Notes: generated from the letters alone by a model not told the origin. A stretch of DNA of 64,000 bases from Quillaja saponaria (GCA_029379385.1 CM055607.1:15810001-15874000); one strand, 5' to 3'. Counted from the stretch's first letter, positions 1 through 13,300 are shown. Translations and numbers: made by a program.

Positions 1-956
1 AGGCATCTCCCAACTCAGCCCACCAAGAGCCCAGCCCAATAAAAGTGCAGATCTCCAACTCGAGCTGACAAACAAAGCCCAAGTTATCTATTTTGCTATA
101 TAGTCCATATACTTCATGTATATTATGGTAATGACCTATATAGTTTACATATTTACACAATTTGCTCAAATATTTAAATAATTATAATTTTGAATCGTTA
201 ATTTAACTATATTTCACATACGGGCTAAATATATTTTTTAATTACATAAATAGCCCAGATTTTTATAAATTCATATAATTACCACATATCTTTTCATATT
301 TATCAAATATGCCCTTATCATTTATATTATTTACATAATTGATTCAAATTAATTGCACAGTAGTCCACAGGCTTTTATATTATCATATAATTGACCAAAG
401 TAATTCTAGAAAATTGCATATAGGCCCTAAAATTCTTTAAATGGCCTAAAAAATTTATAAATTTTACACAAATTGCTTGCAAACTTCTATGTTCTTATAG
501 AATTTTATATCTTCATGCAAATCTGCTAGAATCGAATGCTCAACTTAATTTATGTCTGATTAATTGTTAGATTACATGTTCATCAACAACAAAAATATTC
601 CAAGTCTTGAAAATATTATAAGGCCAGGTCCCCTAAAAACACCATAATTATAAGGACCATCACAAAAATGACCCGGTCACTCACTTGACAAAATAAAGGG
701 CATCTTAAGGTATAGTGGATCAATAATTCACCTCGCCTACATCTTGCACTTTGTAGCAGGATAAAAATGATAATTACAATGCAACTATATCTTTGACATA
801 TTATTGTATATTCATAAAGCATATTATTACATGTTCACCATCACATGTGGCTAATGAATATTTCTGTTGAGATCGGTTGTTTGGCCACAGTTGCAAGAAA
901 TTTCTGCAGGTGAAGTTGAAAGGAAGAGGCATATCCCCTCAAAACCAATCAAAAAG
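1..956. other. AT-rich repeat-like DNA, no gene
   Basis: No coding exon is recognised here. The first 100 bases are richer in GC and resemble the region at 2731-2790: both contain phrases such as 'agcccaataa' and 'gcccaccaa'. The rest is AT-rich. The stretch 821-905 (ending just before the tandem array) resembles 2463-2553 just after the array, both with a 'gagatcg..tgtt/tatt..ccacagttgca'-like core. The array therefore appears to sit between two related flanks, as in the non-coding part of an LTR retrotransposon. That origin is inference. Confidence 0.45.
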
Positions 957-2400
957 AAGATCTTCAAACCCGGGTGCGGTTGAGGTTCACCTGGTCGATT
1001 CAACGATCCTGACAGGGAACTCGACCCCCCGGTGCTCGCGGTTAGGTACTCGAGGCCGCCAGGTTTTCACCCGCGGTTCGAGCCTCGGCTGAGTCCCCAA
1101 GATCTCCAAACCCGAGTGCGGTTGAGGTTCACCTGGTCAATTCAACGACCCTGACAGGGAACTCGACCCCCCGGTGATAGCGGTCAGGCACGCGAGGCCC
1201 CCAGGTTTTCACCCGCGGTCCGAGCCTCCGCCGAGTCCACAAGATCTCCAAACCCGAGTGCGGTTGAGGTTCACCTGGTCGATTCAACGACCTTGACAGG
1301 GAACTCGACCCCCCGGTGCTTACGGTCAGGCAGGCGAGGCCTCCAGGTTTTCACCCGCGGTCCGAGCCTCCGCCGAGTCTCCAAGATCTCCAAATCCGGG
1401 TGCGGTTGAGGTTCACCTGGTCGATTCAACGACCCTGACAGGGAACTCGACCCCCCGGTGATCGCGGTCAGGCACGCGAGGCCGCCAGATTTTCACCCGC
1501 GGTCCGAGCCTTCGCCAAGTCCACAAGATCTCCAAACCCGAGTGCGGTTGAGGTTCACCTGATCGATTCAACGACCTTGACAGGGAACTCGACCCCCCGG
1601 TGCTTGCGGTCAGGCACGCGAGGCCGCCAGGTTTTCACCCGCGGTCCGAGCCTCAGCCGAGTCCCCAAAATCTCCAAACCCGAGTGCGGTTGAGGTTCAC
1701 CTGGTCGATTCAACGACCCTGACAGGGAACTCGACCCCCCGGTGCTCGCGGTCAGACAGGCGAGGCCTCCAGGTTTTCACCCGCGGTCCAAGCCTCCGCC
1801 GAGTCCCCAAGATCTCCAAACCCGGGTGTGGTTGAGGTTCACCTGGTCGATTCAACAACCCTGACAGGGAACTCGACCCCCCGGTGATCGCGGTCAGGCA
1901 CGCGAGGCCGCCAGGTTTTCACCCGCGGTCCGAGCCTCCGCCGAGTCCCCAAAATCTCCAAACCCAAGTGCGGTTGAGGTTCACCTGGTCGATTCAACGA
2001 CCCTAACAGGGAACTCGACCCCCCGGTGCTCGCGGTCAGGCACGCGAGGCCTCCAGGTTTTCACCCGCAGTCCAAGCCTCCGCCGAGTCCCTAAGATCTC
2101 CAAATCCGGGTGCGGTTGAGGTTCACCTGGTCGATTCAATGACCTTGACAGAAAACTCGACCCTCCGGTGCTCGCGGTCAGGCACCCGAGGCTGCCAGAT
2201 TTTCACCCGCGGTCCAAGCCTCCGCCGAGTTCCCAAGATCTCCAAAACCCGGGTCGGAAACGGTTGAGATTCACCTGGTCGATCCAACGGCCCTGACAGG
2301 GAACTCGACCCCCCCTGTGCTCGCGGTTCAGGCACGCACGGCAGCCAGGTTTCCATCTTGCAGTCCGAGCCTCCGCCGAGTTTGCCTGTAAAAGGTCTGC
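957..2400. repeat. GC-rich tandem array, about ten 142-bp units
   Basis: A unit running from 'agatctccaaacccg' through 'gtgcggttgaggttcacctg', 'gaactcgaccccccggtg' and 'gttttcacccgcggtcc' repeats head to tail. The anchor 'gtgcggttgagg' (or its variant) starts at 974, 1116, 1258, 1400, 1542, 1684, 1826, 1968 and 2110, exactly 142 bp apart each time. A tenth, more diverged unit starts near 2253. Units differ by scattered substitutions but by almost no indels. The array is GC- and CpG-rich, unlike the AT-rich surroundings. 142 is not a multiple of 3, so it does not encode a repeated protein; open frames seen in it are incidental. It may be an internal minisatellite of a retrotransposon. Confidence 0.93.
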
Positions 2401-3100
2401 ACTCAGATATTTAACTCTTCAAAGGTGGACTCTAGTACTACATGACCCTTTTTAATCGTAAAGCATATTGTTTTACCTTTATATGTGCCTAACAAATTTT
2501 CTTTTGAGATCGACTATTTAACCGTAGTTGCAGGGAAATTTCACAGCCCAAGACAAAGGAAGTTAGAACTACGAGCTCACCCCGACGTTGCAAGGCTTGG
2601 AGCCAAAAGCTCGTCCGCTAAGAAAAAACTTAATTGACACTGGTTTTGCCCTTAGTTCACTTCAAGTCCGAGTCACTTCATTCCTCGAACTTGTTTTTGA
2701 TGGGACTTGTGTTAATACAAACATTAACTTAAGCCCAATAAGCTCAGGCCCACCAAATGCCTTACAAATACAAGCTCTCACACTATGAAAAAAGGTTAAC
2801 TCTATCTGCACATTAGCTCTCCCTTATCTCTCTAGATACTGACTTGAGCTTCGGAGTACTGACAGGTCTCCAGACCACACCCCTGCAGGTCTCCAGCTCG
2901 GACAAGTAGGAGGCATTGAGGAGACCAAGTCTCCAACTCGGACACATTGAGGAGACCACCAGGTCTCCAGCTCGGACAAAATCCGACATTAACACTTTCA
3001 TTATCTTTATTAGTTTTATATTGTGAGAACTTTTGTGATTTGGTGAATCACTTCTCATTTCTATGAGGATTCTAAGAGAAATTAGAGATTAGGTATAAAC
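2401..3100. other. Probable LTR-retrotransposon-derived sequence
   Basis: No gene. At 2463-2553 the sequence resembles the left flank of the 142-bp array. At 2731-2790 there is an 'aagcccaata..ctcaggcccacc' stretch followed by a TATA-like 'cttacaaatacaag', the arrangement often seen at promoters in plant LTRs. From about 2860 to 2990 a short phrase ('ggtctccagctcggacaa' and variants) recurs about four times. No LTR pair could be delimited, so the retroelement origin is a guess from texture. Confidence 0.35.
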
Positions 3101-4515
3101 TTAGGTAAACTTTTGCTAAAAATATTGTGTGTAACGTGAATGTTACTGAATCCTATAATTTGTGTGAATGTTATTGACTCGTGTAATTCAATGTAAAAAT
3201 TTTGTTGGTCTCTATAATTCTACTGTGTAAAAGGAAGTCATGCAATTTAGCTGATGGTTGATTGAATTTCCAAGAAAAGTGAACCACTAGAGCAATTTTT
3301 GTTATCCCTTACTTCTTTTGTTTTCTGCTAATGAAAATTTATTGATTACTTGCTGCTTGTTTTGAAGAAAGCCATGGTGAAATCATTACATTATACTGAA
3401 TCCAAAAATCACAATAACCACTTAATACACACTTAAAACAATCATTGCTGTACTCAAAAGTGATTAAATAAAAGAAACACAATGCACATGTAGAAGTTTG
3501 AGACGAATCGAAGTAACGCCAATATGAATGAAGTATGAACACAATAATGATAAGCATAAGAAGAATTTTTTTTTTATTTTTTTTTTCTCTAAAATTACAT
3601 CGAATCTTGAACTGTAGGACTGTAGGTACTTTCTCTGAAGCTTTCTAAAAGTCATTTCTGATACACTACCATTACAATTTATCAGTGATAAAGAAAAATT
3701 GAAAGGAAAAAAATCCATATTAGTAATTATGAAGCATTCAAAAATAATATGAGACACCTCGTAAGTTTGAGAAGTCACAACGAAAGAGGAAAAAAACACA
3801 GAAGTATGATGAATTTCTACTATCATAAACGAGAGTTAGAGTTTTAATACTTCAAAAAAAAAAAAAATGGTTAAAAGTTATTAGTAAAGTTCAACTCTTT
3901 TTTGTGTTCTAGACATTTATGACTGATCATCCATATATATCCACATTTAACGCCTCAGAATGACAATATACTTCTTACCAAAAAAAAGAAGAAGAATGAC
4001 AATATCCTAACTAAATTACAAAACAAAATATTAAATTACTGCAAATAAATAAATTAAATTTGATTGAGTTAATAAAAATGTAATAAGTTTAGATGAGGCA
4101 CTCATGTGACCATGTCCCGAAAATTCTGTCTCATCAATAACCAAAATACAAAGTTGAGTCAATAATTGATTCTAACCACTTAGCTACCAAAAGAGCTGCT
4201 GAAACTACCACTTCGTTATTATATATTTCTAATCAAATATCCACCGCCAAGAATGAAAACTTAATCGAAATACAAGAAGAGTCTAGCTGTCCTACTCAAC
4301 TAGAAAAACAAGAAAACTACACTTTCAGGAATGCCAATTCTCAGCTGCCACACTAACTAGTACATTATCTCTCTTTCCTTGGAACTGGTCCAAAATCCTT
4401 ACAATGGTAATTGATTGAGGCAAAAAAGAGAAACAGGAAGAACACGTAAAACCCTCTTTCTATACAATTGTAGAAACCCTACTGATCACCTAGAATTACC
4501 ATCATGGCCAATCAT
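3101..4515. other. Downstream flank of the methyltransferase gene
   Basis: AT-rich DNA without a recognisable exon. The part nearest 4515 should hold the 3' UTR and polyadenylation site of the minus-strand methyltransferase gene. Several AATAAA-like stretches exist, but none can be chosen. Open frames at 3339-3826 on the minus strand are low-complexity and match nothing I know. Confidence 0.5.
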
Positions 4516-7500
4516 TTAAGCAGACCTCTTACTGTCCACTGCTTCCTTGAGTTTTCTCCCTAATGCATAAGCCAAGGGAGGGGGAACAGCATTTCCAATT
4601 TGCTTGTGCTTGTTCTGGATGCTACCAGAAAACTGGTAGGTATCGGGAAAACCCTGCATACATCAAACTAGCAATGATTAACAAAGGCCTACGCAGGAAG
4701 AAGGAAATGAAAAAACTAGAGATCAGAAAACAGAACATGTAATATTATAAAAGTAAGTCTCTGCCTCAGGATGCAGTAACCTCAATTTTCAAATGCAATT
4801 ATAGGCTTACTTGGGATCTGGCACATTCTCGAACTGTAAGAATCCTGTCTTGGTCAGGATGAAAGCACATTCCCACTTTCCCCATTGGTTGAGGATCTGT
4901 AATTGAAGTTGGGAAGTTTCCTTCCCAATCCAACCTCCCAAACAGCCCCTTCCATTGATTGTGCCGCTTGGCTGTGTTTGGCAGGCACCATGGTATCAAA
5001 TCAACTACTTGTCCAGTAGACAACTTAATCTGCATTATAGATCAGCTCTTATCAGGACTGTCAACCTGAGAAACCCTACAACATTTAGCTTATTTCAACA
5101 ATACCTTTTCATCAGGAAGATCTCGCCAATCGGCACCTGGTCGCTTAGGAATTTTCTGACATCGAATCAAATTCAACTCATTCATTTCTTTTGAAATATG
5201 ATCTGTCAAGACGACCATATTCCCTCGGATTTTCTTTTGGAACCATGAAACAGGGTCATGTTGATACTGCAATTGGACGGTAAGTTGAACACATAGGGAA
5301 AAGTCGAATTAATAATAAAGTAAAAGAACATAAAACATTTTGTATCACTTATACCTCCAAGTTTGTCCTAGAGGCTCCATTTCCAACCGTTGGGAGATCG
5401 CCAATTGTATCCCTTACAGTTATTGCACGGAATGGTGCTCCACTAGCAGTACTTCGGACTGCAGCATACTGTAAGTTTTCTGATAACGAGATTTTCAACT
5501 CTGGTGCATTAAAGACATGCATTGGCTCTGGCCATTCAGGAAGAATCTCCTCAGGGGATGCTGCCCATATAAAAGCACGTTTTCTTGACTGTGAAACTCC
5601 ATAAGCTCCAGCCTCTAGGATACCAAACCGCACCTTAAAACAAGTAAAAGCAGCTTCAGTTAGTTCCTGAGTCTAATAAATCACAGAAATCTATACCCAG
5701 ATCCACAAAAACATCCCTGCAGTCCAACCTATTAAGAACAAATGATTTTTGACATCCATAAATAATCCCATATTTACCAATTACCACCCAATTAGAACCT
5801 TTTTCAAGTTTTTTCATTATAAGAACTTGACCAATATTTACCTGATATCCCATCTCAAGAAGTGAAGCCACAGTTAGACGGAATGTCTGTCCTTTATTGA
5901 AAGACACAAAGTTCCTCACATTCTCCAGGAGGAAATACTTTGGACGAAAGTAATCAGCAAACGACAGGAATGCTAAGATCATCTCGCACTGAACTTTACT
6001 CCAAGTGCTCTGATTGAACCTATTCATTCCAGAAAATCCCTACAGAAACAAAGCAATGTTTAATAGTTGCTTAAATAATTTATCTAGTAGGGAAAAATTA
6101 TACAAACCTGACATGGAGGCCCTCCATTGATAAAATCCACTTGCCCTGGCATCGGCAGATCATTAATCAGCTTCTCATCTAATGATGCAGCCAATTCTGC
6201 AGCTTCAGAAGTTGAAATACAATCATCTACATCCCCACACTTTTCCATCACAGCCCTGCATCACAATCCAATTAGAAATCACATACACAATGGGTATTTT
6301 TCTCCCACTTTTTCCTTTCTGGGGTGATTGGGAGGGAGGGAGTCATCTCATTGCAATCATTACCTAAGGATGACATTGCAATTATTAATAACCATCAGTG
6401 CCTCAGAATGATTGAGCTTGAATGCATCTCCAGCGGGCTCTTCATACTCTATTGCCCACTTCGTTAATGAAACACCTGCAACGTTTAAGCAGCAATAGAC
6501 ATATATGTAAAGATTGATAGTACAAATGATCATATTTATAACTGTATTACTGACAAATAGATTACCTGCACGCTGCAATCCCTCTGATAGGCCACCACAA
6601 CCGGCAAAAATGTCTAATGTTGCTAAACGATTCTCCTCAGATGCTTCTCTTTGTTTCTCAGATTCTAAATTGTTTTCCGCCTCTATACACTTACCCTTTT
6701 TCTTTTTAGCTGCAGTATCACCAGCCATCTTTCCAGTTGAGTACCTTATTTTGGTATGAGCTGGCAACTGTCCAAAAAAGATATTGGAACAACATTAATA
6801 GTTAAACTTATCCAAGCTTAATTATGCACCATTAAAAGTTTGAGGAACAATGACTATCAGATAGATTTCCTGAATAATTGGAAAGCATAATTCCTTTTAA
6901 CCTAATAACAATATGCATAGGTTATTGAATGAGATAAAGAATATCGAATAGAATTACATAATTTAACTTAATAGCAATATGCATAGGTTATTGGATGAGA
7001 TAAAGAATATCGAATAGAATTACATGGTACATGTAATAACCAATAGTAAAACATTATATAGGAAGTATATGAAATATGATGGGAGATATAGATAGCTCAT
7101 AATTGGTACACCTGCTTAGTGGGTACAAAACTCTGCAACTTACTAGTCAAGACAGCCAAATGCGTTCTTGCAAAAAACTGTCAGTTCTGGCCAAGAAACA
7201 GATCAGAATGGCCTGACTGATTGAACCAGCCAGGCTAGGCCTGTTCTAATGCAAAAACTAATGTAATTTCATAAATCAGAGATCTTTGCTGCCATTTCTA
7301 TGGAGTAATCTAGTATATATTGCAAATAAATGAGCAGAAGACAAATTACCTGCTTGAGCGACCCATTAGAAGGATCATACAAATGTTCACAGAAAAAGGA
7401 TATGTTCAAATATGGCAGGAGCACAGCATGCTGGAAGATCATTCTTCTTTCTGACTTTACATTTCCCTTCTAAAGAATCAATGGATATTATACATGTTTC

Positions 7501-10500
7501 TTCACTGTAGTAGACCTAATAACCAAAAACATTGTTAAAATGGGATATACATAGAATGTGAGTGTTTGATTTCAGGAATTTTAAAATGATACCAGGTAAA
7601 TATTTTTCACTATGTAAGTGGCTTTTACCTCTCGAATATCAGAATGGTATGCCTTCTCACTTGATATATCTTCTGGTCTGTAAAACCTTCTGACTTTAAC
7701 CTGAGTAGATTTGACTTCAGCTCGCTTTAATTCTTTTTGGACAATGATCTCCAAGAGTTGGCATATGACATATGCTCTCAACCCTACATTCCTCCCACTC
7801 TTGAAAGTTCCTTGCTCTACCCTTTCCTCAACAAAATAGCAAGGGCTTACATACACAAAATCATGAACAGTGTACTCTGTTCCGCTGTAGACAAAACCAG
7901 TTGCAGAATTCAATTTAAACTTCTCCTTCTGTGTCTCTTTTAATTCGCAAGAATGGCAGATGCCAGAGCCTATACCCATAGTGTCAAATGGAAGACTAAT
8001 GAAAGCACCTCTTTCAGGCCAGTACAGACTTTTACAATAGAATTCTATTGGTAGGCCTTTCTTCATCCTCTCTTCTGCTCTAGATCTATCTATTTTACTT
8101 GCATTGACAATGTCCTTCCTATGCTGAAATCCCCAAAGCATTGGACGAATTTCAACTCTTGTTGTTTCCTTGACATCTTCCAATCTTATATCAGTGCACA
8201 AGTTAGTCAAAAATACCTCCCTCTCATAAGCAGCATTACCAAGAACAGTATCAGAACCCCGCTGCATCATTCTTCCATGCAACATTTTCCTTCCATCTGA
8301 AGATTCAAACAAGTATTCCACAAAATAGATATCAGGAAGTTCATGTGAATCATCATCTCCTACCAACACTGAACCCCCAGCGGTAATCACATCTCCACAG
8401 ACAATGGCTTGTCTAAACAGATCATACCCAGAACATGTTTTGTCAAAAGGCTCCGCATCCCATCTTATTTCCCTGTTCCTATGACATAACTTTGTATGTT
8501 TTGGAACTGAAGGTACTTTTTGGGTTCCCTCAATGAGTAACAATGTGTCCTCATCAGCATCATCATCGTCATGATCCTCTTGTTCATCAACTCCATCCTC
8601 CTCCTTCATTTCACTGGCATGCTCCCCTTTAGAATCCTCAGGAAGGTAATTTGAGTAATACTCTCCCCAAATTTTGTTAATAAGCTTTGTGGTTGTAGCT
8701 TGCATAGCTTTCCTGTTGGACACCACAGGAGCCATTGCTGCTCTAGGATTCAAATTTTTTTCGCTCTTTTGTACAGTCTTCTTCTTCACTAACCATTTCG
8801 TGTGGTGCCGCTCTTCCATCTTTTTTGCAAGACCAGCCACAAAGGCACACTTTCTGATCTTTGCATCAGGAAATTCTGCAAAGAGTTGCATTATTATCTG
8901 GCCATGGACCACAATGTATCTCTCAACAGCTGCAGCATCAGAAGCAATGTACGAGCGATGATCCTTACTAAGCTCAGATACTTTCTTGATGACATCCCCG
9001 AAAGAAAGCCGGGATACTCTGCTCTGCTCCTTTAATAATGAAATTATGTCTATAGCAACCTTAGCTGTTTTTAAAACAGGTTCATACCATGGTGCATACT
9101 GCTTGGACGGCTTCCCGAGTCTATACCTAAAAAGGGAGCAAAAAGTAATAAGCAGGAATGACAATAAAGAAACTTCCATCAACCAGGATATGCTATAATC
9201 CATACAAATCAATGACTATTTACCATTCCAATTATAAGGCCATCCAAATTCATTCATGAATGTAACATTGCCATCATAAATCCTTGCAAACGAGTACACA
9301 CATACACATACCATAAACAGATACCATAACACAAACAGGTTCCTTTTCTTTTATCTTTTAAGAAATATAAATAACATTATTAAGAGGAAAAAAAAAAGTC
9401 ACCATACCAGGCCATATCTGTTCGGATGGATATAAATATCATTGATGAACCAAATTCAATCATCCATTCTTTTATTGCACTCAAATAAATTGGCATTCCA
9501 TCAGCAACTTTTTCCCCTGAGCCACTGGAGGAAGACTGACTGGGATCATTATCAAGATAGAAACCACTTCCATCATCTGAAGTCATAACTCCTGACCCAA
9601 AGATGGTGACATCAATATCTGAACATGGTTTCATTGGAAGAAGTTCCAAAGAAATCAACCTTGAGTCCAAGTTATAGAGTGACCAATTATGAAGCATGCT
9701 TCGAGGGAGGTCATCAGTTTCATATACATCAAAGTCACTGTCAAAAACTATGAACTCATCAGTTTCTTGTACAGAGTTTTTGTAGTAAGCTGGCAGAGGA
9801 TAATCATTAGCGATTTCATCTTCGTTAATTTTAATGTAATATTTGTTTTTCGAAGAAGCTGAACCCTGATGTTTCTTCTGCTTCATTGACTGCCAGTACT
9901 CTTCTTCTTGTAGTAACCTTGCTAACTTTATATCCTCATCTTCGTCAACCTCACCTGTGTTTAAACTAGACTGACTTATTTTGCTCTCTTCATCTCCAAG
10001 TTTTATACCAATATTTAAACACTCACTTGCAGTTGTCAATTTTGCTTGCACAAAATTTCCATGCTTGAGACTTTCATCTCTAAGAGCAGCAAGAACAGGA
10101 ATATCTGAAAACTTCATGACACTTTTCTTTGAGGACATATCTAGACCTATCAGTTGCTTGTAGATAAACTCACCCTGGGAAACAATAAAGTCCTTTACAG
10201 ATGCACTACCAGAAAAGCACTTGCTTCCACTCATTGAACGAGCTATGCCAGCAAGCAACTCATCAAGGCTGCACTCAGGGTCCCCTCCAGAAGATTTTGA
10301 CAGCCTCTTATAAACCTCCACACATACACGAGCCTTTTCAAAGAAATGGTCATAGTGTTTTTTATAGTTGGTTGCTGGTTTCTGACATTCATAATCAGCG
10401 ATATCAGTTGAAAGCCATATCACTGGATATCCATCTTCATATCCAGATATGTCCCATGATTCAATCCGTCCGAAACCTTCACATCTGATTCCCTTTTCCT

Positions 10501-12807
10501 TTCTCTTGTCAGCATTTTCTTCCAGAGGCAATACAAGAGCAGAGATAAACATGTCATCAACTTCCAACATCTCAAGGGGTTGTGGAACACCCTCTGTATC
10601 ATGCAAAACAAATTCAGTAAGTCTTCTATTTGGGCGACCATCATCTTGTCCAGAAGTTAAGCATACAGCCAGAATCTCTTCATCGGCATATTGATCCTTC
10701 TTTATTTCAATACGAGAATCCTTTTCAGATATGGAAATGGATCTCTCCTTCAAATTTTTGCAGGCCGCAGCTCGTCTTGGCATTTTACGAGAAACAACAG
10801 GCACTTCATTTTTGTCAGACAAACTTCTCTTCTTTCCCTTTCGCCCATTCGTTGCTTCTTTTTTAGGATTTGTATCTGCTGTATTCTGTTTGCCTTTAGC
10901 ATTCTTCATTCCTAAGTATTAATGCAATGAAGCAGAAAGATTGTAAGTTTAAAGTCTTGTAAGGAGTAAAAACCCCAAAAAAATTAACATAAAGAATAAG
11001 ACACAATCTATGAACATCCTACTCATATCTTATACCAAGAGGAACGCAGATTAATCGAAAGGTAACAACCACAGAATATCCAAACAACCAAGACAAATGA
11101 ACAAAGAATGGGACAAGTAGAGAAAAAGAAAATAAGATATATGATATGAAATATAACTATTCTGTATGGTGGCATGATGCTAATGGAGGATAACAACAGG
11201 GTGAAAATTGCCTGAGCATTTTGTCATGTATGAAGAAATGCTATATTGATTCGCAAGATGGAAAAGGAAAACATAATACCATCAATAGCCAAACATAATA
11301 ACAAATACATATTATATAAGCCCGGTACTGGGAAAAGGACACATGTTATCATCCCTAATTAATTACAGTTAAACCTTACTTGATTTGTTGTGTGGAACAC
11401 AGATTGTCTACACCTTTCCTGGATAGATCCACATGGCAGAATCTATAATATTTTTTTTTTTAAATATCCATTTGGACAGCCAAGAGGAAAGATGAAATGT
11501 GATGGCGTTATCATTTAATTATTGAACAATGTCACAGTAGAAATTAACATGTATTAAGTAGATGTATTACATTTAAGCAAGAATGACAATAAAAGTTGAA
11601 TAGCAGGACAAGAAAAATAAGCATTGAAACTAAAAGAAAAAGGGAAAAAGAAAGAAATGTTTGTGCACACTAAGAGATATATCAAAGGGTTGCAGAACTT
11701 TCAGTTATAAGAACAACAATAATTGATTGCGAGTAGGCACAAACAAGCATATACGTTGATGCATGACAGAATCTGGAATGAAAAGACAACAGCAATACCA
11801 AGAATACAAAACAGTAGGACAAACAATAAACGTACTCAGCATTCGAAAAGTTTACTCTTTCCATTTTGAGAACATGAAGAAATATCAACCCTCTTGGCTA
11901 AAGGGGTTGAAAGAAAAATACATGCAGAGGCCTCTACCCACTGCACCAGAAGGGTTCAGGGACTATAACTTATTATATTGCAGTGCCTAGAGGGTTGAGC
12001 ACAGCAAAACTCTTTTTAATTTCCATAACATAACCACTCACCCAGTTGATCTATTCCGGGGCTAAATCATAATATATATAGCATATCAAATTTTCAGAAC
12101 TATGATATATACCCTGATCCTGACAGAACTACCACCCAAAAAAAAAAAAGAACTAAAAAGTCTCAAGAGCAAATTAATGATTAAAAAACCAGTTTAATTC
12201 AGGGGAGCAGATGAAAAACCTTCAAGATCAAAATTTTTTTTCTTTTTCTATAATTTGATAAATATACTATTTAAAATTGAAGTTACCTACAGATATGAGT
12301 AAATAATATATGGCCTTAAATAGACCAATCTTTCAATTAGGAGTTAACTGAAAAGGGATGTCAACATTAAGATGAAATATTAGAATATGACTTCCGTATG
12401 TCAGAAAAATAAAATAGCAGCCAGCCCAATTCTTTGGCACTGAGGAAAAAAGATTTCTCTGTTGTGTAGCGAGCAACAAGCTAAACTGGAAGTTTACAAA
12501 TTGAACGAAAATGGGTATTGTCTCATGTTGATAAAAGAAAACCCAACAAAAAAGAAACAAGACTATCTCATTTATCGCAGGTTCTCATAAACAAGCTAAA
12601 CTGAAATTGTTATGATTTAAGTACAAGATGCGTCCACGAAAACCAGTCAGACCCTCCATACACTGATTACAAAAACCTAGAGTTTCTGAAGCCGTAAAGC
12701 CAAAACTGAAGCAGATGCTAAAAATTCCTTTTACCTGGTGATGATTTGGAAGAATCACTTGTGGAAGACCCATTGGGCACTTGAGAATCCAAAGTAACAG
12801 ATCCCAT
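4516..12807 (-). CDS. MET1: DNA (cytosine-5)-methyltransferase, MET1/DNMT1 type, frameshifted in exon 4
   Basis: Maintenance methyltransferase that copies CG methylation after replication in the nucleus. Coding exons (minus strand): 12735-12807, 9408-10911, 7629-9126, 7350-7515, 6566-6767, 6364-6475, 6108-6255, 5842-6039, 5355-5633, 5105-5266, 4811-5029 and 4516-4653. All introns are GT-AG and phases agree. Intended product is about 1565 aa, normal for MET1. Domains: basic N-terminus, two replication-foci domains (about 115-250 and 390-600), an acidic stretch near 700-720, two BAH domains (about 770-900 and 945-1090), a Lys-rich linker, then the catalytic domain. Motifs: [62 protein letters not shown]. 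Exon 4 has one extra base, so the frame meets TGA at 7387-7389 and would give about 1067 aa ending in BAH2, without the catalytic domain. The start ATG is in exon 1, spliced across a 1.8-kb intron. Either the allele is dead or the base is a sequence error. Confidence 0.95.
6904..7025. repeat. 66-bp tandem duplication in MET1 intron 4
   Basis: The segment starting 'aataacaatatgcatagg' at 6904 recurs at 6970 with one or two substitutions, giving two adjacent copies of about 66 bp. It lies wholly within the intron between exons 4 and 5 and has no coding content. Confidence 0.85.
7387..7399 (-). other. 1-bp frameshift and premature stop in MET1 exon 4
   Basis: On the minus strand the exon reads in frame to FEHI and then through 'cctttttctg' into TGA. 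MET1 proteins continue here as a conserved [17 protein letters not shown] stretch. The sequence supports that reading only if one base of the CC/T5 run is surplus. After that, the downstream frame ([14 protein letters not shown]) and the exon 5 join are correct. Exon 4 is 166 bp, whereas phase on both sides requires 165. A homopolymer run is a common place for a consensus error, so a sequencing artefact is a serious alternative to a real mutation. Confidence 0.85.
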
Positions 12808-13300
12808 TTCCTATGTTTCTTCAAAGACGGAAGGAGACTAAAGTGATTAGATAAACGAGCAAAATGAATCTTGAGAAGAGACAGAAAGTTGTATAGGTGG
12901 GTGGTTTGGTTCTTGGTTTTCTTCTTCTTCTCCCTCTTGAGGCTTTAAATTTCTATGTGAACTGTTTTTTTTTTTTTTCTGATTGGCGGGACGTGATTTC
13001 TGTCAAAGGATTTTCGCGCCCATCGCCAAAAAAACGTATCCCTTGGTTTCCCCCGTCTTCCAAAAAGAACCGAAGCAGGTGTTTTTAAAAGTTTTGATTC
13101 CTGGGTCAGTACAAGTACGATGGTTTCTTAGGAACCGGGTTCGGAAATTGCAACAAATACTAATTGCGATTGGAAAAAATCTTCTTCTATTCTGACTATC
13201 TAAACGGAGATGCAATTTGTGTTAGTGTGTTCAGTTTGTGTGTCGACCCTAAGGTATTAGGTCAAATAAAATCTCATAGTACTATTAGATTGTGTTTGGT
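12808..13300 (-). promoter_or_regulatory. 5' UTR and presumed promoter side of MET1
   Basis: This is the upstream side of the minus-strand MET1 start codon. It holds pyrimidine-rich tracts (for example 12967-12979) and a locally GC-richer patch near 12985-13080 containing 'ttttcgcgcccatcgcc'. Written on the minus strand this includes 'gggcgcgaaaa', which resembles the E2F-site core TTTSGCGC known from replication-linked plant genes. The E2F reading is inference from one motif. No convincing TATA box was found. Confidence 0.4.

Noticed and set aside
957..2400. CRISPR-like array
   Set aside because: The whole 142-bp unit is repeated with no unique spacers, in a plant nuclear context. It is a tandem minisatellite.
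3339..3826. Overlapping minus-strand open frames downstream of MET1
   Set aside because: Low-complexity, AT-driven, no motif, no splice or promoter context.
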